The position numbers and the translations under genes are program-made. From contig JAWXAN010000016.1 in NCBI GenBank assembly GCA_034439475.1, positions 1 through 58,032 on the forward strand: a DNA stretch of 58,032 bases. Reading direction: 5' to 3'. This document shows positions 12,360-20,785 of the stretch, one piece after another; position 1 is the first letter of the stretch, and each line of letters begins with the position of its first letter. The stretch is from Candidatus Zixiibacteriota bacterium (GTDB lineage: Bacteria > Zixibacteria > MSB-5A5 > GN15 > FEB-12). The notes beneath the pieces were generated by a model, which did no database searches, had not been told where the DNA came from, and saw only the letters and a program-made list of their open reading frames with translations.

Positions 12360-12689
12360 ATGTTGCAAATATCCGACAAAGCTGGCGAAGAACTCAAGAA
12401 AGTGATGCTCTCTCCTCAGGGTAAGGGAAACAAACTCGTCATCTATTTTCAAGGACATGGCTGAGGCGGGCCGAGTCTTGGTCTGGCTCTGGATGAGTCA
12501 GTTGAAAGTTTAGAGCTGCTTGAGGATAAGGGTGTGACTGTCTATATCGAGCCGGGTCTCAAAGAATACCTTGAGCGGTTTGGCGGGGTAAATATCGACT
12601 ATGTTTCACGGGGAAGCACAACCGGCGGCTATCATGTTTCAGTGGGATCGGGGCCGTCCAATAAATCCAAAAGCGGTGACTGTGAATAG
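12360..12689 (+). CDS. HesB-like selenoprotein (UGA-encoded selenocysteine)
   Basis: Reading through one in-frame TGA (12462-12464) gives a continuous 109-residue protein. It starts at an ATG seven bases after GAAGG and ends at TAG. The residue at TGA is position 35 in GHGUGGPSLGLALDE. Known HesB-like selenoproteins have the same context, with U followed by GGP-x-LG and then LALDE, and cysteine homologues have C there. The rest fits the small HesB/IscA-like fold: N-terminal helix, beta strand KLVIYF, second strand VTVYIEPGL, and a Gly-rich C-terminus with one Cys near the end. A SECIS-like hairpin lies directly after the TGA. Standard gene calling would break the gene in two and miss it. The role is probably redox or metal handling, not established for the family. 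The selenium machinery (selA, selB, selC, selD) is not in the window. Confidence 0.88.
12471..12492 (+). promoter_or_regulatory. Bacterial SECIS-like hairpin
   Basis: Six bases after the TGA, CCGAGTC (12471-12477) pairs with GGCTCTGG (12485-12492), leaving one bulged T on the 3' arm. The apical loop is TTGGTCT. The loop contains GGTCT, as in the E. coli fdhF SECIS, whose loop G-U pair contacts SelB. The distance from UGA to the loop (13 bases) is close to that of known bacterial SECIS elements. The bulge position differs from fdhF, so function is inferred. Confidence 0.7.
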
Positions 12690-12752
12690 ATCAATCTTAA
12701 TTTAGATGTTTTGAGCTTTTAAGCAGGCTCTAAAACCCTGTCGGCAATTCTC

Positions 12753-12784
12753 TTGACATACTGCTCCAATTATATAGCTTATGG
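12753..12784 (+). promoter_or_regulatory. Candidate promoter for tRNA-His
   Basis: TTGACA at 12753-12758 is a consensus -35 box. No single -10 hexamer is clearly best; the A/T-rich TATATAGCTTATG at 12771-12783 contains several imperfect ones. It lies immediately before the tRNA. Confidence 0.45.
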
Positions 12785-12795
12785 CTTCTCGTAAT

Positions 12796-12869
12796 GCCGG
12801 GGTAGCTCAGCTGGTTAGAGCACCTGCCTGTGGAGCAGGGGGTCGGCAGTTCGAACCTGCCCCTCGGTA
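12796..12869 (+). tRNA. tRNA-His (GTG)
   Basis: The cloverleaf folds well: acceptor GCCGGGG/CCTCGGT (with G-U pairs), D-arm GCTC/GAGC, anticodon stem CCTGC/GCAGG with loop CTGTGGA (anticodon GTG), T-arm GGCAG/CTGCC with TTCGAAC. Unusually, position -1 is T and the discriminator 73 is A, so the G-1:C73 pair normal in bacterial tRNA-His is not encoded. The CCA end is also not encoded. Confidence 0.92.
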
Positions 12870-13027
12870 TTAATTGATTTTCGAACGAAATCCTAAACCC
12901 GAATTCCGCCTCAGACACCACGAAGGACGCAAAAACTGCGCATAATATTAATTTCCTATTGGTTCGGGTTTAAGGCGTTCTTCTCCGGTAAACTTTGAAG
13001 CGAAAGCATCTTATGTGCAAAAAATCC

Positions 13028-13056
13028 TTGCCGAAACGCCTAATAGAGCCTATATT
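13028..13056 (+). promoter_or_regulatory. Promoter for the M43 protease pair
   Basis: TTGCCG and TATATT are spaced by exactly 17 bases. The leader to the chosen ATG at 13162 is about 100 bases. Confidence 0.6.
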
Positions 13057-13161
13057 AACAGGTACTAATTTTGATTCATTTTGACACGGATTACACTTCT
13101 ACAGCTCCCGCCAATTGACTTTTTTTGCGCTGGACATGAAAGGATACAGGAGAGGATGCTC

Positions 13162-15009
13162 ATGAGCGTTAAATTACGTCTGTTTTTTGCAATTCTTACA
13201 GTTTCTTCAACAATAGCGCTCGTGCCACGCAGCGGTTCGGCTGAAGACGCCTCAGACCAATCTGTTTCGCGCGCGGGAAACTGGTGTGGAACTCAGATCG
13301 TCTGGGATGAAAAAGCTCAACATAACCCAAACCTCCGGCAATCTGCCGCCTGTATATTACAAGGATCGTGTGATAACCCCGCGACACGTAATCTTTCTAT
13401 TCCCGACTCAACGAGCCCTATCGTTTATATCCGTCTGATGTTCCATGTTTTTGCCAACAGTGACGGAAGCGGGCAAACGGCATCTGCTACTGATGTCGCC
13501 AATGCCGTTACCTTTATCAATCAGGATTTCCTTCCCCGCCGCATTCAATTTGAATATAAAATGCGGGTAGTCAAATCCACCACCTATCGTTCTCTGAGCG
13601 AAGGTGAAATCTTCGGGATGAAAAATCTCTACGCCGTCAGTCCTGATTCACAATTGAATATTTATGTGCCTGACCCTGAGTTCTCATATTCGTTCGGCAC
13701 ATTTCCTTGGGATAGCGATGCTCTCGGTAAGCAGGGTGGTATTGTACTGCTTCACCCTGTGCACTTTCCGCCGATAGATAACGGAGGAACAATTTCCCAT
13801 GAGATCGGCCACTGTCTTGGATTATGGCATACTTTTCATGGTGTTGATGAAACTGAATCCTGCGGGCCGTGCTATGAGTTGGCAAACTCCCCCGACGGCG
13901 ATCTGACCGGAGATTTGTGTGAGGATACCCCCCCGACTCCGACGAACCAAGGCTCATGCGGAAATCCTGGCGGCACAGATTGTGGCGGGACTGCATGGGG
14001 TGCAACCCCCTTCCGCAACTATATGGGCTACGCACCTGCTAACTGTTATGATAATTTCACACCCCAACAGGCCGGTCGTATTCACTGCTGGACAAATACT
14101 GTCTTATCCGGATGGATAGCGAATGCCCGAGTTACGGCAGCTCCGACTTTTGGACCGTTGCCACTCGTTGTCGACTTTACCGGGTCGTCCTCTAAAACAG
14201 TGAGCCAATGGACATGGGCTTTCGGGGATGGTGACAGTTCAAACACTCAATCGCCTCAGCACACCTACACCACTGCCGGACGGCAGACTGTGTTATTGAA
14301 CATTGAGACACCGCAGGGCCCGTATACCAATACTGAAAAAGGATTGATTTGGATTCATGCCGATACCGTTGACGGCGCGGATGTTCTTGGAACTCCATCA
14401 CAAAAAATTAAGGTCGATATTTTTGCGAGAAATTATCTTCCACTCACATCGCTCACAATTCCGATAACGTGGTCAGGTCCATTCGCACTGCCTCTTGATT
14501 CGATCCGAACTACTGGTCTTCGCTCCTCTGCTATGGATGTCGACACACTCTTCACCGATCCGCCCACCAAGCGATTAGTATTGACCATGACCGCTTTAGG
14601 GACAGATTCGCTTGCTCCCGGAACAAGTCCAATCCTTAGCTTGTGGTTCCGTCTGCCTCCCTTTAATGTCGCAGGAGTAAATAATATCTCACTGAGTACC
14701 GTCGCTCTATGGAGCGCTCAGTTTACTGCAATACCTGGCTCGTATTCACCAGTCGTCTTTGGCGGCTCTGTCAGCATGTCCTGCTGTAAGGTCCGCGCTG
14801 GCAACGTCGACAACGACCCTTCTGATATAACAGACATTTCCGATATTACTGCTCTGATCGATCATCTCTTCATAAGCCTTGCTCCTTTGGCTTGTAAAGC
14901 AGAAGCAAACTGTGATGGCGATGGAGGCGGTTTGGTTGATATCTCAGACCTGACAGCGCTAATTGACAATCTCTTTATCTCACTGGCACAGCTGTCCGTC
15001 TGCCAGTAG
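13162..15009 (+). CDS. M43-type metalloprotease with PKD, cohesin-like and dockerin-like modules
   Basis: The ATG at 13162 is preferred: AGGAG lies 9 bases upstream and the chain then starts directly with a signal peptide (to about residue 27). Earlier in-frame starts add an unlikely N-terminal stretch. The 615-residue protein has HEIGHCLGLWH at about residues 213-223 (zinc ligands H213, H217, H223; catalytic E214) and FRNYMGY further on, the Met-turn region. This is the pattern of pappalysin-like M43 metzincins. A PKD domain follows (about 325-395, WAFGDGDSS). Next is a beta-rich module (about 400-540) whose alternating strands and LAPGTSPILSLWFRLP segment resemble a cohesin. Two dockerin-like repeats end the chain. 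It is the first of a tandem duplicate pair. It is likely an extracellular protease held in an assembly or at the surface. Confidence 0.85.
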   Translation: MSVKLRLFFAILTVSSTIALVPRSGSAEDASDQSVSRAGNWCGTQIVWDEKAQHNPNLRQSAACILQGSCDNPATRNLSIPDSTSPIVYIRLMFHVFANSDGSGQTASATDVANAVTFINQDFLPRRIQFEYKMRVVKSTTYRSLSEGEIFGMKNLYAVSPDSQLNIYVPDPEFSYSFGTFPWDSDALGKQGGIVLLHPVHFPPIDNGGTISHEIGHCLGLWHTFHGVDETESCGPCYELANSPDGDLTGDLCEDTPPTPTNQGSCGNPGGTDCGGTAWGATPFRNYMGYAPANCYDNFTPQQAGRIHCWTNTVLSGWIANARVTAAPTFGPLPLVVDFTGSSSKTVSQWTWAFGDGDSSNTQSPQHTYTTAGRQTVLLNIETPQGPYTNTEKGLIWIHADTVDGADVLGTPSQKIKVDIFARNYLPLTSLTIPITWSGPFALPLDSIRTTGLRSSAMDVDTLFTDPPTKRLVLTMTALGTDSLAPGTSPILSLWFRLPPFNVAGVNNISLSTVALWSAQFTAIPGSYSPVVFGGSVSMSCCKVRAGNVDNDPSDITDISDITALIDHLFISLAPLACKAEANCDGDGGGLVDISDLTALIDNLFISLAQLSVCQ

Positions 15010-15071
15010 ACGTTGGCGAATAGGATAGCGTTCTGTATTAAAGTGCTTCGATAGAAAGAGTACGTAACAAA

Positions 15072-16922
15072 ATGGTTGGTGTGGTAAATAGGACTTCTCT
15101 CCTGAAATTGATTCACAGTTCGATTCTTATATTTCTATTGGTAAGCTCGGCATCGCCTCAGAACAGAGTCGTCTCCGGCACACTTAAGACTGACTGGTGC
15201 GGAACTCCGGCTGTGAACGAAGCCATTATGAGTCGTCTCGACCGCTCGCCGAATGCCTGCCCACAAGACGGCATGTGCGATAATGCGCTGACCAGAAACG
15301 GCTATATACCCGGTGTCAATCCTCCGATATTAACCATTCGCATGTACATTCATGTTTTTCGAAATACCGATGGAACCAATGCTGCTGCCACAGCCGCTGA
15401 TGTGACCAATCAGATGAATCAGTTGAATTCGGATTTTTTGCCGTCAGGGATTCAGTTTGAATATGATTGGCGCTTTGTCAACTCGACGACCTATCGAAAT
15501 CTTACCAACGCTGAAGATAATCCGATGAAGAATACCTACGCCATTTCCCCCGATTCGCAGCTCAATGTCTTTGTGGTCTCGCTTGCCTCCCAGGGACTCC
15601 TCGGATACGCCTATCTTCCCTGGTCGCCCAACTCACTTCAGACAACTGGCGGTTGTGTTGTCACGGATGCAGCCAATGGCGGTTTCGGAGCCGGCCGTAA
15701 GACAATGACCCACGAGGTCGGACATAACCTTGGGCTGCACCATACCCAGCGCGGTGTGAGCGAGGTTAACGCGTGTGATGCATGCTACGAAAGCCCGGGC
15801 GCAGCCGATACGGATCTGACCGGCGATCTTTGCGCCGATACCCGCCCTACCCCGACTAATTTTAACTGCTCTGATCCTGCTGGTACGAGTCCATGCAATG
15901 GCGCAACTTGGGCGCCGAGTTCCTTCAGAAACTACATGGGATATGCAAGCGATGCTTGCTACACTAATTTCTCTCTCCAGCAGATGGGAAGAATGCGCTG
16001 CTGGATTCAGGACGCGCTCGCGACCTGGCTCTCGGGTGTAACATTTAGTTCGTCTCCGAATTTTGGTCCCGCGCCTCTCAGTGTAAATTTTGTCGGTCAG
16101 ACCGCGAAAGTGGTCTCACTTTGGGATTGGGATTTTGGCGATGAAAATGGATCAAGCGATCAATCACCGAACCACATCTATCAAACGCCCGGCTTGCGCG
16201 ATGTTTCAGTAACTATAACAACGGCATCGGGTAATTATAGCGCTGAACAGCCCGATTTGATCTACGTCCATGCCGATACGATCGATGCTGCCGAAGTTAC
16301 CGGAGGGCCTTCACAAAAGATTAAAGTAGACATAAGCGCGCAGAACTATATTCCTTTAGGCAATCTCATAGTACCAATCACCTGGTCTGGCCCGTTATCC
16401 CTTCCTCTTGATTCTATTCGGACGACAGGTCTTCGCTCCGCTCCTATGGATGTGGACACACTTTTCACCGATCCGGCGAACAAACGTTTAGTGCTCACTA
16501 TTTCAGGTATAGCGGGAGCCACCCTTGCGCCCGGAAGCGGTCCAATCCTTAGCTTGTGGTTTCGTCTGCCTCCTTTCAATTTGGCTGGAGTGAATAATAT
16601 TTCATTGAACACTGTCGCTCTGTGGAGCGTTCAATTTACCGCCCAACCTGGCTTATATTCCCCGGCTGTCTTTGGCGGCTCGGTCAGTATGTCCTGCTGT
16701 AAGGTCCGAACCGGTAATATTGATAATGACGCCTCTGATATTACCGATATTGCAGATATCACGGCCCTTATCGATCATCTCTTCATTAGCCTTACTCCTT
16801 TGGCTTGTAAAGCAGAAGCAAACTGTGATGGCGATGCAGGCGGAACAGTTGATATTGCCGATCTGACCCAGCTTATAGATCATCTCTTTATCACTCTGGC
16901 TCAACTGCCTCTCTGTCAGTAA
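15072..16922 (+). CDS. M43-type metalloprotease, tandem paralog
   Basis: The 616-residue chain has the same order of parts as the gene 62 bases upstream: signal peptide (about 1-28), M43 catalytic domain with HEVGHNLGLHH at 214-224 and FRNYMGY, PKD domain with WDFGDENGSS, cohesin-like module, and two dockerin-like repeats (ADITALIDHLFISL and ADLTQLIDHLFITL). The last 500 bases are nearly identical in long patches to the upstream copy, while the protease domains differ more, which suggests recent exchange in the tail. No terminator is visible between the two genes, so they are probably co-transcribed. The proteases may differ in specificity and share an attachment partner. Confidence 0.85.
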   Translation: MVGVVNRTSLLKLIHSSILIFLLVSSASPQNRVVSGTLKTDWCGTPAVNEAIMSRLDRSPNACPQDGMCDNALTRNGYIPGVNPPILTIRMYIHVFRNTDGTNAAATAADVTNQMNQLNSDFLPSGIQFEYDWRFVNSTTYRNLTNAEDNPMKNTYAISPDSQLNVFVVSLASQGLLGYAYLPWSPNSLQTTGGCVVTDAANGGFGAGRKTMTHEVGHNLGLHHTQRGVSEVNACDACYESPGAADTDLTGDLCADTRPTPTNFNCSDPAGTSPCNGATWAPSSFRNYMGYASDACYTNFSLQQMGRMRCWIQDALATWLSGVTFSSSPNFGPAPLSVNFVGQTAKVVSLWDWDFGDENGSSDQSPNHIYQTPGLRDVSVTITTASGNYSAEQPDLIYVHADTIDAAEVTGGPSQKIKVDISAQNYIPLGNLIVPITWSGPLSLPLDSIRTTGLRSAPMDVDTLFTDPANKRLVLTISGIAGATLAPGSGPILSLWFRLPPFNLAGVNNISLNTVALWSVQFTAQPGLYSPAVFGGSVSMSCCKVRTGNIDNDASDITDIADITALIDHLFISLTPLACKAEANCDGDAGGTVDIADLTQLIDHLFITLAQLPLCQ

Positions 16923-16979
16923 AGGTATTACCATGCCTCACCGTCTGGTATTGCTTTTCGCGACCCATTCACTGCGGTA

Positions 16980-17007
16980 TTGACCTTCAGCTATCTTTAG
17001 GTATATT
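16980..17007 (+). promoter_or_regulatory. Promoter for the subtilase at 17096
   Basis: TTGACC (16980-16985) and TATATT (17002-17007) are spaced by 16 bases. The leader to the GTG start is about 80 bases. Confidence 0.65.
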
Positions 17008-17095
17008 ACATGTCAGATTGAACAGTCGCAGGTACTGTTACGTCATTTAGTAGCATCTCTCACTTCAGATAAACCGTCGTAACTATGAGGTTGTA

Positions 17096-20000
17096 GTGAC
17101 ATTAAGAACCGTGGCCAGACACGCATTCAACAGTTCTGCCGTTCAAATTTTGTTAGGCGCAACCATTCTCAGTATTGTTGCTTCTGTTACTTCAGCTTCT
17201 GCGATAATTCCGGGACGGTTTATTGTTAAGGTAAAATCAGAAGCGTCCATCGGAAGAATCCGAAGCGCCCTTTCCACTGGCCAGGCGCTGAATTCAATAT
17301 CACGGCTCAATATCAAAAACACCATTAAAGGTCGCGATGCATGGAACAGATATCTGCTCCTCGAGACTGATGATTCGACGTTGACTAAAACTGGTGTTGT
17401 CTCAATTTTGGGCAGCGCCAATATCGAATTTGTCGAGCAGGATCGAACAATAGAGTTTTTTGATTATCCGACCGAACCGCTATTTGGAGAGCAATGGTAT
17501 TTGCACAACTCTGGTCAGACATACATGGGAATAAATCGACTGGCGGGAGACTTCAATGACCAAGTCGTGCTGAAATCAGGATTGGCCGGAATTGATGTCC
17601 GCAAAGAATCCTTGTACCAGACTCCTCCCGCAGAAAACACCAAAGTGGTGGTGGCTATTATTGATTCCGGGACCGACCTACTCCACCCGGAACTTCAGGG
17701 ACAGATGTGGAAAAATCCCGATGAGATCCCATACAATGGCGTTGACGATGACCACAATGGATTTATAGATGACACACTTGGATACGACGTGTCAGGAGAC
17801 ATCCAGACCTTCGGCAAGATCACTGGTGACAATAACCCTAGCGACATCGTGGGGCATGGGACCTATATTGCCGGTATTATTGCCGCACGTGGTGATAGCA
17901 CTGGAATTATAGGTGTTGCGCCTACTGCGCAAATTATGACTGTCAAGATTCGTCCCAACGCCACAAATGCGGTAGGGGCGGCAGGAATTATGTACGCCGT
18001 CAATGCCGGCGCTCAGGTCATCAATCTGAGTTGGGGAACCCCCTACGAGTCGCTCATTCTCCGCGAAGCAGTTTCCATCGCGCGGCAGAACGGCGTTTTT
18101 GTGGTCATTGCCGCTGGTAACAGCGGCTCCAATCAACGATTCTACCCGGCTGCCTTCGATTCTGCCTTTGCGGTTGGAGCGCTCGCATCAAACGGCTACA
18201 TGACGACATTTTCGACGTGGGGCGCGATAATTGATTTAGTCGCTCCCGGTCAGGACATTTTATCGCTTCGCGCCTCCGGAACGGACCTCTACTCAGCTAT
18301 CAATGAATCAGGTGTTCACATAATTGGGCCAGACTCGCTTTATTATCTCGCCGATGGAACATCAATGGCCGCGCCTCTTGTCGCAGGCGCGGCTGCCCTG
18401 CTACTTTCAATTCGGCCTGACCTTACGCTCAATGAACTCGAGACGATCCTCAGACTCGGAGCCACTGATATGGTCGACCCCCACAACACCAGCAAATTCT
18501 ATCCTGGACCGGACACGGTATCCGGTTACGGCATGTTGAATGTAGACAACGCCCTTGAACTCATTACGAGCGGCGGTATCTTCCTCACACAACCGATTTC
18601 AAACGTTAGATATACAGATAGTCTCTATATAAAAGGGTCTCAGTTTGCAGATTATACAGGGGGTTGGAAATTAGAATATGCTCTTGACGACACCGCATTC
18701 AATTGGCAGCTTATGGCGCAAGGCTCAAACTTTCCGACGAATTCAACGCTCTTTTTCCTCAATGATACTTCTTTGAGCGGAATCATGCACCTCCGTCTCT
18801 CAAATGATGTTGGCGGATCAAAGATTACGAGATTTACTTACGTCAATAGCTCCCACCTGCGAATTGAGTCGCCAGTCACGGGGAATGAATATAAATATTC
18901 GATTCCGATAATCGGCTCAGCATTTGGAAGAGATTACGACTCGGTTCAACTATTTTACTCATCGCCAACAGTTTCTCGAACCGCCATTTTTAGCTCTACC
19001 CGCGAATATTTTAATTCGCTCATCTACACATGGGACGTGTCTGGAGTTCCGGCCGATACCTATACCGTTCATTTGCACGGATACTACCAATCCCTGCTTG
19101 TTCGTGATAGCGTTCGGATAGTTATCACCTCGGCCTTTGCGGCGGGATGGCCGCAACAGATTACTGGGCATGGGGCACTGAGCGCGGTGAGCGCGGACCT
19201 TGATGGTGATCAGTACAAGGAGATCATCGTCGGCGCAACAAATGGACTCTTTGCCTTTCGCTTTGACGGACAACTCCTGCCCGGATTTCCCGTGATGCCT
19301 AATAATGATATGCGCTCGATTCCAGCCATTTACGATATTGATCGCGATGGGAGTCAGGAAATTATCTGCCTCAACGAGGACGGGATACTCAGCTTTGAGA
19401 TGGATGGTTCTATGACTTCAGGCTGGCCACAACCATGCGCGACCGGCCTAACATCCTATGGCTTTCCGCACCCGTCAATAGCAAGACTTGGGACATTTGA
19501 GGATTCGGCAATAATCACAATAAATGGCTCAGGACAGATACTTGCGTATGAATTCAACGGCGACCCGTATTTCTATTCTCTCGATGGATGGTTTGCGTCA
19601 TTCAATTCCGAACAGTCATTATCCTATATCTATGGTGGGAATTCTGTAAGCGCTGCGGATCTGGATGGCGACGGTCATAACGAAGTCATCGCTACTTACT
19701 CGACAAATGGCCCTTTAGCGGGAGTTGCAGTCTTTGAGGGACGAACAGGCCAGCCGGCATTTGACCGACCGCTACCGCAGGTTATCGAGATGAATATTTG
19801 TTATGGAACGGTAATGACAGATATCAATGGCGATAACCTGCCTGATATTGTCAGCTGTGGCGTCGATTCATTTGGAAATCGCATTGTCTATGCTAAAACG
19901 CACGGAGTGACTAACCTGCCTGGCTGGCCGATTATTCTTCCACAGGTGGCAGGATGGCGCGGTAGTTTTCCCACAGCGGCCGATTTGGATTTGGATGGCA

Positions 20001-20785
20001 GGCCGGAGATTATCCTTACGTTTTTTGAACTCGACGTCGGCGCGCTGTATATATTTAAGTCCGATGGAACACCGTATATTGAACGCGAAGGGCGGCCATA
20101 CGGAGAAGCCTACAGACTGCCTCTTACGTTCGGCACTCCGATAGTTGCCGATCTTACCGGAGACAGCCATCCGGAAATTGTGATACGATCCGGTTATATT
20201 TTCCCGGGTACTGGTACAGAAAAAGTACATATTCTTGATTTCACAATTTCACCAATTGCGGGATGGCCTGTTAGCACACCCGCCCCGCCTCTGCAGGTCT
20301 TTTCTACAATCTTCGCGCCGCTTGTCGATGATATTGATAATGATGGCCTTGTGGAACTTGTTCTTGTCAGCGAAACGGGCGCAATTTATATCTGGGATTT
20401 TGATGCTTCCTCCCGGGATGGAAAAAACAGCGGCAGGCTGTTCGCAGACAATCGGAACAGCGGTTTCATTCCCGCAGGACAGGTTGTCACAGATGTAGAA
20501 GAGCCCAATCCGCTTCTGCCGAAGAAATTTGAATTGTGGCAGAATTATCCAAATCCATTTAATCCGACCACAAGTATCGTCTTTGATCTGCCTACAAAGT
20601 CTAATGTAACACTTGAGATATTCAACGTACTCGGCCAGCAGGTAACGATTTTAATCGATAAGCAATTGACCGCCGGAAGGTACTCGGTACCCTTTGATGC
20701 ATCTGCGTATAGCTCAGGTTTCTATTTCTACACACTAAGCGCAGGTGATTTCACTGCATCAAGGAAGATGGTGTTTGTCAAATGA
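17096..20785 (+). CDS. Secreted subtilase (S8) with VCBS-type repeats and YPNPFNP tail
   Basis: The 1229-residue protein starts at GTG, three bases after GAGGTT. It has a signal peptide (to about residue 36), an inhibitor-like propeptide (about 37-125, RFIVKVK), and an S8 domain with catalytic D190 (AIIDSGT), H254 (GHGTYIAGI) and S423 (GTSMAAP). Insertions carry acidic DDDHNGFIDD loops, probably calcium sites. Two beta domains follow, then FG-GAP/VCBS-type propeller repeats from about 690 to 1110 (DLDGDQYKEI, DIDRDGSQEI, DLDGDGHNEV). The last 90 residues hold YPNPFNPTT and FNVLGQQV, the FlgD-like/type IX-like C-terminal sorting domain. It overlaps the next gene by four bases, so the two are translationally coupled. 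It is probably a cell-surface or released protease. Confidence 0.9.
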   Translation: MTLRTVARHAFNSSAVQILLGATILSIVASVTSASAIIPGRFIVKVKSEASIGRIRSALSTGQALNSISRLNIKNTIKGRDAWNRYLLLETDDSTLTKTGVVSILGSANIEFVEQDRTIEFFDYPTEPLFGEQWYLHNSGQTYMGINRLAGDFNDQVVLKSGLAGIDVRKESLYQTPPAENTKVVVAIIDSGTDLLHPELQGQMWKNPDEIPYNGVDDDHNGFIDDTLGYDVSGDIQTFGKITGDNNPSDIVGHGTYIAGIIAARGDSTGIIGVAPTAQIMTVKIRPNATNAVGAAGIMYAVNAGAQVINLSWGTPYESLILREAVSIARQNGVFVVIAAGNSGSNQRFYPAAFDSAFAVGALASNGYMTTFSTWGAIIDLVAPGQDILSLRASGTDLYSAINESGVHIIGPDSLYYLADGTSMAAPLVAGAAALLLSIRPDLTLNELETILRLGATDMVDPHNTSKFYPGPDTVSGYGMLNVDNALELITSGGIFLTQPISNVRYTDSLYIKGSQFADYTGGWKLEYALDDTAFNWQLMAQGSNFPTNSTLFFLNDTSLSGIMHLRLSNDVGGSKITRFTYVNSSHLRIESPVTGNEYKYSIPIIGSAFGRDYDSVQLFYSSPTVSRTAIFSSTREYFNSLIYTWDVSGVPADTYTVHLHGYYQSLLVRDSVRIVITSAFAAGWPQQITGHGALSAVSADLDGDQYKEIIVGATNGLFAFRFDGQLLPGFPVMPNNDMRSIPAIYDIDRDGSQEIICLNEDGILSFEMDGSMTSGWPQPCATGLTSYGFPHPSIARLGTFEDSAIITINGSGQILAYEFNGDPYFYSLDGWFASFNSEQSLSYIYGGNSVSAADLDGDGHNEVIATYSTNGPLAGVAVFEGRTGQPAFDRPLPQVIEMNICYGTVMTDINGDNLPDIVSCGVDSFGNRIVYAKTHGVTNLPGWPIILPQVAGWRGSFPTAADLDLDGRPEIILTFFELDVGALYIFKSDGTPYIEREGRPYGEAYRLPLTFGTPIVADLTGDSHPEIVIRSGYIFPGTGTEKVHILDFTISPIAGWPVSTPAPPLQVFSTIFAPLVDDIDNDGLVELVLVSETGAIYIWDFDASSRDGKNSGRLFADNRNSGFIPAGQVVTDVEEPNPLLPKKFELWQNYPNPFNPTTSIVFDLPTKSNVTLEIFNVLGQQVTILIDKQLTAGRYSVPFDASAYSSGFYFYTLSAGDFTASRKMVFVK

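Noticed and set aside
12462-12464. TGA as an ordinary stop or sequencing error in the HesB-like gene
   Set aside because: The reading frame, the position at the known Sec site and the SECIS-like hairpin agree with recoding. An error could not be excluded without other reads, but a chance match of all three is unlikely.
13081-13161. Earlier in-frame starts for the first M43 protease
   Set aside because: The TTG at 13081 and ATG at 13156 lack correct ribosome-site spacing and would extend the N-terminus past a good signal peptide.
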